This document shows, piece by piece, positions 25,713 through 32,616 of a stretch of 64,000 nucleotides of DNA. The notes under the pieces are model-generated. The model worked only from the letters and a program-made list of their open reading frames with translations, was not told the origin of the DNA and searched no databases. Numbering within the stretch: position 1 is the first letter of the stretch; each line of letters starts with the position of its first letter. This DNA comes from CAYRDC01 sp964422925 (GTDB lineage: Bacteria; Bacteroidota; Bacteroidia; Chitinophagales; S012-47): positions 1 through 64,000 of the forward strand of contig CAYRDC010000006.1 of the NCBI GenBank assembly GCA_964422925.1, written 5' to 3'. A program made the translations under genes and the position numbers.

Positions 25713-26891
25713 TTATACCAGGCCCCTGCGTTTCAGTTCGGTGGAAACCAATTGCAGTTCCCGGCTCATCTGGCCGGCCACAGAAGTATTTTCCTTGGCC
25801 CGTCTGATCAGGTAAGGCAAGACTTCCTTAACCGGACCGTATGGCAAATATTTCCCCGCACGGAATCCGGCCCGGGCCAGGTTGTAAGTGATATGGTCGC
25901 TCATACCGTAAAGCTGGGCGAAGGTAACATGCGGGTGGTCGCGCGGGATGCCGCGCTCATGCAGGAGCCGGGCCTGCAAAGCCGAGCTTTTCTCGTTATG
26001 GGTGGCCGCGCAAACCGCCACCCGGTCGATGTGATCAATGCAAAATCGTATGGCCTCATTGAAATCCAGGTCGGTGTCTTCCTTGGTAGCATGAATCGGG
26101 TCGGGGTATCCGTTTTTGGCGGCCCGTTCTCTTTCCTTGTCCATGTAAGCGCCCCGCACAAGCTTGATGCCATAGAAATACCCCGCCTTCTCCGCTTCCT
26201 CCACCGACTGGCGCAAAAACTCCAGCCGGTCGGTGCGATACAGCTGCACCGTATTGAAAATCAACGGCTTTTCACAGTTGAATTTGACCATCATTTCGTG
26301 CACAATGTCGTCAATCGGCTGTTGTATCCAGGTTTCCTCGGCATCGACAAACAAGGCTGTGTTCTCTTCAAAGGCCTTTTGGCAAATTTTTTCAAACCGG
26401 TCGTGAAACCGCTGCCATTCTTCCTGTTCTGCAGGAGTAAGTTCCAGGCCCGCATGGATTTTTTCCAGCAATCCGAACCGGGCCAACCCGGTAAGCTTGC
26501 AACTGATAAAGGGGATGTAGGTATTGGATTTGGCAAATTCCAGGTTCCGGATCATAACTTCCGCAGTATGTTCAAAATCTGACTCCCGGTCTTTGCCTTC
26601 CACTCCGTAATCCAGTGCGGTGAAAACCTTATGTTCTGCCATTTTCTGTATAACAGGTATGCTTTCCTGCAGGGTTTCCCCTCCGCAAAACTGCCGGAAA
26701 ATAAAGCGTTTGATAAGCCCTTCAACCGGCAGCCCGGCTTTCAGGGCCAGTTTGGTGAAAAATGCACCGATACTCTGCAGGGCAGGACGGTTGATCATCC
26801 GGTACATACGCTGGGCATGCAGCAAATCTTCATCTGACAGGTGGGAAAAAGCAATCTCGGTATTGTCGAAAGACAGTTCAAACGGCTCCAT
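25713..26891 (-). CDS. Proline dehydrogenase
   Basis: FAD enzyme (392 residues) that oxidises proline to pyrroline-5-carboxylate, the first step of proline breakdown; stand-alone type rather than PutA. Seen: YFYGIKLVRGAYMDKERERA, ATHNEKSS, FAQLYGMSDHITY and the C-terminal GFRAGKYLPYGPVKEVLPYL with the double Arg LIRRAKEN that binds the substrate carboxylate. I use the ATG at 26891 (MEPFELSF); an earlier ATG at 26915 would lie inside the promoter element at 26913-26920. Confidence 0.93.
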   Translation of the reverse strand: MEPFELSFDNTEIAFSHLSDEDLLHAQRMYRMINRPALQSIGAFFTKLALKAGLPVEGLIKRFIFRQFCGGETLQESIPVIQKMAEHKVFTALDYGVEGKDRESDFEHTAEVMIRNLEFAKSNTYIPFISCKLTGLARFGLLEKIHAGLELTPAEQEEWQRFHDRFEKICQKAFEENTALFVDAEETWIQQPIDDIVHEMMVKFNCEKPLIFNTVQLYRTDRLEFLRQSVEEAEKAGYFYGIKLVRGAYMDKERERAAKNGYPDPIHATKEDTDLDFNEAIRFCIDHIDRVAVCAATHNEKSSALQARLLHERGIPRDHPHVTFAQLYGMSDHITYNLARAGFRAGKYLPYGPVKEVLPYLIRRAKENTSVAGQMSRELQLVSTELKRRGLV

Positions 26892-26912
26892 AGTGCTCCA
26901 TACTGTTGGAAG

Positions 26913-26920
26913 CAAAGATA
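26913..26920 (-). promoter_or_regulatory. -7 box of the proline dehydrogenase gene
   Basis: TATCTTTG (minus strand) matches TAnnTTTG exactly, 21 bases before the ATG at 26891. It overlaps the alternative start at 26915 and so argues against that start. Confidence 0.45.
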
Positions 26921-27011
26921 TTAAAGCAGCGTATGAAAAAGGAGGAGAAAAAATATTTTTTCCGGCAGGAATTGTGGAAATTTATGATTCATTTACCAAA
27001 AATTTCAAACT

Positions 27012-28352
27012 ATGCTGGAATATCTCATTTTCCTTGCGGTGGGCCTGGCGGCCGGTTTCGCAGCCGGTTGGTTTGCCGCCCGGCAGAGCCGTAAAACGGC
27101 CCCGGCAGACCAATCCATGGCCCTCGACCTGCTGACTGCTGAAAAAGAAAATCTTGAAAAAAAACTGGAAGAAGCGAGGGTGCAAATCAACAGCCTTACC
27201 GCGGAATTGTCGGCTGCCCGCGAAAACAACCGCAACCTCAACGAGCGGCTCGATCAGCAGCTGAAACAATATGAAGAACTGCAGAAACAACTGACCGCCC
27301 AGTTTGAAAACATTGCTTCGAAAATCCTCGACAGCAACACCCGGAAACTCACCGAACAAAACCGCGAAAAAGTGGAAGAACTGCTCAAACCGGTACAGGA
27401 TAAGTTGCATGAATTCAACAAAACCGTCCAGGAAACCTATACCCAAAACACCCGGGAACGCTCTGCCCTGATGCAGCAGGTAAAATCCCTGATGGAAATG
27501 AGCCGGAAAATATCAGAAGATGCCGGCAACCTCGCCAAAGCGCTGAAAGGGGAAAGCAAAACGCAGGGAAACTTCGGGGAAATGCAGCTGGAACTGTTGC
27601 TGGAGCGCTCGGGGCTGCAGGAAGGCATCGAATATTCCAAACAGGAAAGCCTGACTACCACAGACGGCCGCAGGTTGCAGCCAGACTTTATCGTCCACCT
27701 GCCGGATAAGAAAGACATAGTCATTGATGCCAAGGTTTCACTGACGGCTTATGAACGATTTGTCAATGAAGAAAACCCGGAAAAGAAGAAAGAGTATTTA
27801 AAAGAGCATATACGTTCGGTCAGGAACCACATCAAGGAGCTAAGTGAAAAAAACTATCAGAACCTCTATCAACTGCAGAGCCTCGATTTCGTACTGCTTT
27901 ACCTGCCGGTGGAAGGGGCTTTCGCGCTGGCAGTGACCAATGACAATGACCTGTTCAGTTTCGCCTATGACAGGAACATTGTGCTGGTATCGAGTTCCAC
28001 CCTGCTGGCCACCCTGAAAACAATAGCTTCCATCTGGCGCACCGAAAAGCAGAACCGCAATGCCGTGGAAATTGCCCGGAAGGCAGGCGCCCTGTACGAC
28101 AAATTTGCCAATTTCGTCAAGGACATGTTGAGACTGGGCGCACAAATGGAAACCGCCCGGAGCACGTATGACAGCGCGATGAAAAAGCTGAAAACCGGGA
28201 CCGGGAACCTGGTAAGAAGAGCCGAAGAGCTTAAAAAGCTGGGGGCCAAAACCACCAGGCAATTGCCGGAAAACTTTGAAGCGGAGGATGAAGCGGAAAA
28301 CGGGCAAGAGGATGTGCCTGCCAAACCGGAGCTGCCTTTTCAGAAAGACTGA
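27012..28352 (+). CDS. rmuC: DNA recombination protein RmuC
   Basis: A 446-residue protein of the RmuC family, nuclease-like proteins that limit rearrangement at inverted repeats. One N-terminal membrane anchor (about 4-24), a long coiled coil (about 35-180), then the RmuC domain with GNFGEMQLELLLERSGL, QPDFIVHLPDKKDIVIDAKV and FVLLYLPVEGAFALA. The Asp/Asp-x-Lys residues of a PD-(D/E)xK-like fold lie in DFIVHLP...VIDAKV. Its 3' end overlaps that of aroE by 13 bases in convergent orientation. Confidence 0.93.
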   Translation: MLEYLIFLAVGLAAGFAAGWFAARQSRKTAPADQSMALDLLTAEKENLEKKLEEARVQINSLTAELSAARENNRNLNERLDQQLKQYEELQKQLTAQFENIASKILDSNTRKLTEQNREKVEELLKPVQDKLHEFNKTVQETYTQNTRERSALMQQVKSLMEMSRKISEDAGNLAKALKGESKTQGNFGEMQLELLLERSGLQEGIEYSKQESLTTTDGRRLQPDFIVHLPDKKDIVIDAKVSLTAYERFVNEENPEKKKEYLKEHIRSVRNHIKELSEKNYQNLYQLQSLDFVLLYLPVEGAFALAVTNDNDLFSFAYDRNIVLVSSSTLLATLKTIASIWRTEKQNRNAVEIARKAGALYDKFANFVKDMLRLGAQMETARSTYDSAMKKLKTGTGNLVRRAEELKKLGAKTTRQLPENFEAEDEAENGQEDVPAKPELPFQKD

Positions 28353-29068
28353 CCGGTCCAGATCAGCCAGCTCAATTCCGCCTGCGCGTACAGCATTTCC
28401 AGCCCGTTTTTGACAGTGGCCCCGCGGGCCAGCCCCCTGGCCAGGAAGACCGTGCGCTCCGGGTTATAAACCAGGTCGTACAAAAAGTGGTTATCCCCGA
28501 TGGCTTCATAGGGCAGGTCCGGGAAAGTGTTCACGTCCGGGTACATACCCAGTGGCGTGGCATTAATGATCAGCATATGCTGCCGGATGATTTCCGGGGT
28601 TAAATCCCCGTAAGTCAGGTTTTCAGGCTCCGGGTTCCGGGAAACAAAGCGGAAGGGGATGCCCCTTTCCCGCAGAACCCAGGTAACGGCCCTGGCGGCC
28701 CCGCCAGTGCCGAGCACCAGGGCCGGGCCTTCCACGCTCTCCGGCAGGGTATTGTCAAAGGCCGGGGCATCGGTGTTGAACCCCGTGGTGTGGCTGTCCC
28801 GGATCAGAATGCAGTTCACAGCCCCGATTTCTGCGGCCCGCGGGTCCATGTGGTCGAGGAGCGGCCTAACGCTTTGCTTGTGCGGAATGGTCACATTCAG
28901 CCCGGCCAGGTCTGGATGTGCCTTGAGCAGCGCAGGCAATTCCTCAATACTTTTCATCGGGAACAGGTCATAGACCAGCCCATGAATTCCTTCCCGGTAA
29001 GCCTTTTCGGTAAACCAGGCCTGCGACCAGCTGTGCCCAAGCGGATAACCTATCAGTCCAAGGTGCAT
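28340..29068 (-). CDS. aroE: Shikimate dehydrogenase
   Basis: Reduces 3-dehydroshikimate with NADPH in aromatic amino acid synthesis. The 242-residue chain has HLGLIGYPLGHSWSQ at the start, catalytic Lys64 (NVTIPHKQ), Asp100 (GFNTDAPAF) and the nucleotide loop GTGGAARAV. I chose the ATG at 29068, where the first beta strand begins; the longer frame upstream to 29242 runs through the tRNA-Ser gene and cannot be coding. It is slightly shorter than the E. coli enzyme (about 270), as is usual in Bacteroidota. Confidence 0.95.
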   Translation of the reverse strand: MHLGLIGYPLGHSWSQAWFTEKAYREGIHGLVYDLFPMKSIEELPALLKAHPDLAGLNVTIPHKQSVRPLLDHMDPRAAEIGAVNCILIRDSHTTGFNTDAPAFDNTLPESVEGPALVLGTGGAARAVTWVLRERGIPFRFVSRNPEPENLTYGDLTPEIIRQHMLIINATPLGMYPDVNTFPDLPYEAIGDNHFLYDLVYNPERTVFLARGLARGATVKNGLEMLYAQAELSWLIWTGQSF

Positions 29069-29148
29069 AATGCAAAGTAAACGAAAAGGGATTTGAACAG
29101 CCGTAGCCTGCCGGCAGTACAGCACTAATTTACATCGGGGTGATAAAA

Positions 29149-29192
29149 AAGAAATGCCTGCCTTCGTCCCGCGAGGCGGGACTTCGGCAGGC
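29149..29192 (-). terminator. Two-tier hairpin terminator after tRNA-Ser
   Basis: Minus strand: outer 7-bp stem GCCTGCC/GGCAGGC, a symmetric 3 x 3 internal loop, inner 7-bp stem GTCCCGC/GCGGGAC and a 3-base loop, followed by a T-rich tract (ATTTCTTTTTT). It begins six bases after the tRNA end. The inner arm repeats the sequence of the tRNA's own variable arm (GCGGGAC). Confidence 0.7.
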
Positions 29193-29197
29193 GAAGG

Positions 29198-29285
29198 CGG
29201 AGAGAGAGGGATTCGAACCCTCGGTCCCGCGTAGCAGGACAACGGTTTTCGAGACCGCCCCGTTCGACCGCTCCGGCATCTCTCC
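29198..29285 (-). tRNA. tRNA-Ser (CGA)
   Basis: 88 nt on the minus strand. Acceptor arms GGAGAGA (29279-29285) and TCTCTCC (29199-29205) pair fully, discriminator G at 29198. Anticodon stem GCGGT/ACCGT with loop CTCGAAA gives anticodon CGA. A long class II variable arm is present, as expected for Ser, and the T-arm is GAGGG-TTCGAAT-CCCTC. CCA is not encoded (CCT follows). It closely resembles E. coli tRNA-Ser(CGA). Confidence 0.95.
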
Positions 29286-29297
29286 GGGTCAGCAAAT

Positions 29298-30233
29298 TTA
29301 CAACGAATCCTTTGAACCGGCAGGTCCGCGTTTGCCCAGGCGTTCCAGCGCTACGAGCAGTAACATGCCTGCCAGCACGAATCCAAAAGCCCAAAAGGTT
29401 TCGGAGGTGGCACCGGGCCAGTGGTAACTGTACCCGCTGATTATTTTTTCCCCTTTCCGAAGCACCGGTTCACCCTCCGGGCCCAGCAGGAAACGGGCTT
29501 CCTTCCAGGGCCAAAGCAAAGCCAGCGATCCGGCTACAAAGCCCGTCAACAGGGCCGTGGTCAGGTCGTGATAATGACGGAAAATCCAGCCCAGGAACCG
29601 TGCGAACGCCAGCAAGCCCACCACCACTCCGGCCAACACAGGCACTAACAGCGCCCATTTCAGGTTTGCCACTGCCTCGAGCAGCAAGACGTAATTGCCC
29701 ATGATAATCAGCATAAAGGAACCTGAAAGGCCGGGCAGTATCATACTGCAAATGGCCACCACCCCGCAAAGGAACAGGTAGGCCATCCCACTGTTCTCGG
29801 AGGCGGGGCTGAACAAAACCAGGCTGGCTGCCAGTGCCATTCCCACGATCAGCGCAAACACCGCTCCCGGGCTCCAGTACCTGATCTGGCGGCCTACATA
29901 AAACACCGAAGCGAGGATCAGCCCCAGGAAAAAGGACCAAAGCCAGACCGGGTAATGTTCAAACACCCAGGCCAGGGATTTGGCCAGGGTGAATACGCTG
30001 GCCAGGATACCCGCGGCCAGCAACAACAGAAATTGAAAATCGATATGGCGGGCCAGCTGACGGAGTTGACCCCGGAACAACAGTCGAAGCGCTTCCAGGT
30101 CAAAAGCGCGCAGGGCATTGATTAGCCGCTCGTAAATACCCGTAATGAAGGCAATGGTTCCACCAGATACCCCGGGAATCACATTGGCCGCTCCCATGGC
30201 AAATCCTTTCAAAAACCAGTTGAGCACCTTCAT
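29298..30233 (-). CDS. DUF368 undecaprenyl-phosphate transporter (PopT-like)
   Basis: A 311-residue inner-membrane protein with about eight to nine membrane segments. Two related motifs, ANVIPGVSGGTIAF near residue 17 and MILPGLSGSFMLI in the second half, show the internal repeat typical of DUF368. Members of this family (PopT) were shown to recycle undecaprenyl phosphate across the membrane for cell-wall and glycan synthesis. The gene ends 12 bases before the tRNA-Ser gene on the same strand and follows the ComA-like gene by 18 bases, so the transcript may run on through the tRNA. Confidence 0.88.
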   Translation of the reverse strand: MKVLNWFLKGFAMGAANVIPGVSGGTIAFITGIYERLINALRAFDLEALRLLFRGQLRQLARHIDFQFLLLLAAGILASVFTLAKSLAWVFEHYPVWLWSFFLGLILASVFYVGRQIRYWSPGAVFALIVGMALAASLVLFSPASENSGMAYLFLCGVVAICSMILPGLSGSFMLIIMGNYVLLLEAVANLKWALLVPVLAGVVVGLLAFARFLGWIFRHYHDLTTALLTGFVAGSLALLWPWKEARFLLGPEGEPVLRKGEKIISGYSYHWPGATSETFWAFGFVLAGMLLLVALERLGKRGPAGSKDSL

Positions 30234-30251
30234 AAAAAGACATTTGGTACG

Positions 30252-31025
30252 CTACGCCCGGGTCCGGTTATCCAGGAATTCAAAAAAGGTATCGCCCCGC
30301 AGCCCGATACGAAGGGTTTCCAGCGGGAGTACTTCATTGGGCGCTATATTGCCCAAGTTTACATTCGGCCCCAGCAGTTTGATAAACCAAACCTGCTGCG
30401 CTTTCTTGGGCGCTTCCCAAATGATCATGTCTTCCGGGATCTGCGTCAGTATTTCATCCACCAGCCCCTGGCGCACTTCCCCGGTTCCGCGGTATATACC
30501 GACATTACCGCTTTCCCGGGCTTCGGCAATTACCTTAAACACCCCGGCTTCGATCTCGGCTTTCATCAGTTCTATCCACTGGTAAGGCGCGAAAATCTTT
30601 TCCGCATCCTTGGAGCCGACTTCCGAAATCACCGTCACGTGCTCTGCCAGCCTACGGATATACTCGCATTTCTGGCCATGCTCAATTTCCAAACTCCCGT
30701 CCGATACCTCGGCATATTGCATCTTGAATTTGTCCAATATTCGCAGGTAATCCTCGAACTGGTCGCGGGCAACAAATGCTTCGAACAAAGTGCCTCCGAA
30801 AAAAACCGGCATGTCGGCTTCATGATAAACTTTCAGTTTTTCTTCCAGCCGGGGAGTAACGTAGGAAGTGCCGAAACCAAGCTTAACCACGTCAGTGTAG
30901 GGTTCGGCAATGCTTAAAAAATCTTCCACCTGACGAATGCTCAACCCCTTGTCCATTACCATGGTCAGGCCTTTTTGGCGGGGTTTTGCCGTCCTTTCCG
31001 GAATTTGGGTTAATGTGTAGTTCAT
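30252..31025 (-). CDS. ComA-family protein (phosphosulfolactate synthase-like)
   Basis: A 257-residue TIM-barrel-type protein of the ComA family. The archetype joins sulfite and phosphoenolpyruvate into phosphosulfolactate, the first step of coenzyme M synthesis in methanogens. Seen: KPRQKGLTMVMDKGLSI at the start, VVKLGFGTSYV, ADMPVFFGGTLFEAFV, EVSDGSLEIEH, ISEVGSKDAE and WEAPKKAQQVWFIKLLGPNVNLGNI. Coenzyme M is not expected in Bacteroidota; a role in making sulfonates such as cysteate for sulfonolipids is possible but unproven. Its start overlaps the TPR gene's stop by four bases (ATGA). Confidence 0.85.
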   Translation of the reverse strand: MNYTLTQIPERTAKPRQKGLTMVMDKGLSIRQVEDFLSIAEPYTDVVKLGFGTSYVTPRLEEKLKVYHEADMPVFFGGTLFEAFVARDQFEDYLRILDKFKMQYAEVSDGSLEIEHGQKCEYIRRLAEHVTVISEVGSKDAEKIFAPYQWIELMKAEIEAGVFKVIAEARESGNVGIYRGTGEVRQGLVDEILTQIPEDMIIWEAPKKAQQVWFIKLLGPNVNLGNIAPNEVLPLETLRIGLRGDTFFEFLDNRTRA

Positions 31026-32443
31026 AAATCAGGATTGTATTGTTCGATAAGGCGATCAATTTCCTGGCTGCCTTCCAGTCCGGGCAGGGCTCTGAACAGG
31101 CGCTGCCGGTTGGCATAGTCGGATTGCAGGGCCTTGGAAAGCCAATGCTGGCCGTCCCGGGTATGTCCGCTGCCCAGCAGATAGGCCGCGTAAGTGTACA
31201 ATAAATCACTCTGGTAGCCACAATGTTTCAGCCCGTTTCGCAAGGTTTCCAGGGCCTGTTCCTGCTGCCCTTTTTGGTAATACACTTCAGCCAGTTCGAC
31301 CCAGGTTTCCGCTACGGTGGGTTTCAGGCGCAGGGCTTCTTCATACTGGTGGATAGCGCTCAACTGGTCGCCCGATTCCAGCAAGGCGCTGGCATAAGCT
31401 ACCAGGTAATCAAAATTTTGGTCGTTCAGGCGCAAGGCTTTCCGGAAGGTATGCAGTGCGCGGTCCAGTTTCCCGGATTTCCGGTAGTTCAATCCCAGTT
31501 TGTAATAGGCTTCATGAAAATAGGGATCCAGCAAAATCGCTTTCCGGTAATACTGCCTGGCCCGCCCCGGTTTATCCAGCTTTTCATAACAAAGGGCTAT
31601 GGTAAAATACCATTCCTCATACGGCTCAAATAGGTCCAGCGCCTGCTCCAGCACTTTTATGGCTTCCTCGCAGGAACCCAGGCGGTAGAGCGCCTCGGCC
31701 CGGTCGCGGTAAGCCATTTCAAACTCTTCATTGATCAGGATCACATACTCAAACGCCTCGGCTGCCTCTTCGTACTGTTCCAGGCCGAAATAGGCATGCC
31801 CCAGGTTGTACCATGCCAGGAAATTGTACGGGTCCTTGTCAATGAGTTCCTTGTGCAGTTCCACACTTTCTTCATAGTGTTCACCCAAGTCCACCAGGAA
31901 CCAGATTTTATACAGCACTTCCTCGTTGGAAGGATCCAGGTTTAGGGCCTGGCGCAGGCAAAACAAAGCTTTGTCAAACTGTTCCCAGGCATCGTACACC
32001 TCAGACATGGCATTGTAGAGCATCACCCGTTCTTCCTTATTAGCAAATTCCATCCCTTTCAGCAGAGTAGCCACGGCCATGCGGTATTTTTCCAGCAGCG
32101 TGAGCACCTCGCCCCGCAACAGGTAAATTTCCACTTCCCCCGGGTCCAGGATTTCCGCCATCTCCAGCGTGTCCAGGGCCTGGGTATATTGTTTCAGGTC
32201 TGTCAGGTACTGGGCTTTCCGCACCAGGAACCAGGCATTGAACTGATAACGGGAAATGGCAAGTTCAGTAGCTTCCAGGGCTTTGGCGAGCTCATTGCGC
32301 CCTTCAAAGTAATCCAGGATGTCTTCAAATTCCTCTTCGTCAAAGAATTCGGCAGATTGGTGCCGTAACATCCGTTCGTAGCGTTCAACCAGTTGCCGTA
32401 AGTATTCGTCTTTCAGATTATCGTCAAAATCACGTTCAGCCAT
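31022..32443 (-). CDS. TPR repeat protein
   Basis: A 473-residue cytosolic protein made almost wholly of tetratricopeptide repeats: about twelve 34-residue helix pairs with the usual A-Y-G-Y-A spacing (for example WYNLGHAYFGLEQYEEAAEAF). No signal peptide or membrane segment. TPR proteins act as protein-binding scaffolds; the partner is unknown. First gene of a tight set with the ComA-like gene (4-base overlap) and the DUF368 gene. Similar TPR proteins are common housekeeping genes in Bacteroidota. Confidence 0.9.
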   Translation of the reverse strand: MAERDFDDNLKDEYLRQLVERYERMLRHQSAEFFDEEEFEDILDYFEGRNELAKALEATELAISRYQFNAWFLVRKAQYLTDLKQYTQALDTLEMAEILDPGEVEIYLLRGEVLTLLEKYRMAVATLLKGMEFANKEERVMLYNAMSEVYDAWEQFDKALFCLRQALNLDPSNEEVLYKIWFLVDLGEHYEESVELHKELIDKDPYNFLAWYNLGHAYFGLEQYEEAAEAFEYVILINEEFEMAYRDRAEALYRLGSCEEAIKVLEQALDLFEPYEEWYFTIALCYEKLDKPGRARQYYRKAILLDPYFHEAYYKLGLNYRKSGKLDRALHTFRKALRLNDQNFDYLVAYASALLESGDQLSAIHQYEEALRLKPTVAETWVELAEVYYQKGQQEQALETLRNGLKHCGYQSDLLYTYAAYLLGSGHTRDGQHWLSKALQSDYANRQRLFRALPGLEGSQEIDRLIEQYNPDL

Positions 32444-32467
32444 TCAGGCAATCCTCCATATTGCTTG

Positions 32468-32475
32468 CAAAGTTA
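32468..32475 (-). promoter_or_regulatory. -7 box of the TPR - ComA - DUF368 operon
   Basis: TAACTTTG (minus strand) matches TAnnTTTG exactly, 24 bases before the ATG at 32443. No clear -33 box. Confidence 0.45.
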
Positions 32476-32616
32476 GTGAAAGATACGCGATCGGTAAGCT
32501 CATTGTAAATATCATTTTGCACAAATCATAAATTAATTCCGGACAATAAATCCATACTGGGACGTTTATAGATGAAAAAGGTAATTTCGTCCGGCAGGAA
32601 CCCTGATACTCCGGCC

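Noticed and set aside
29069..29242. N-terminal extension of aroE through this stretch
   Set aside because: It runs through the tRNA-Ser gene and its terminator; the family N-terminus starts exactly at the ATG at 29068.
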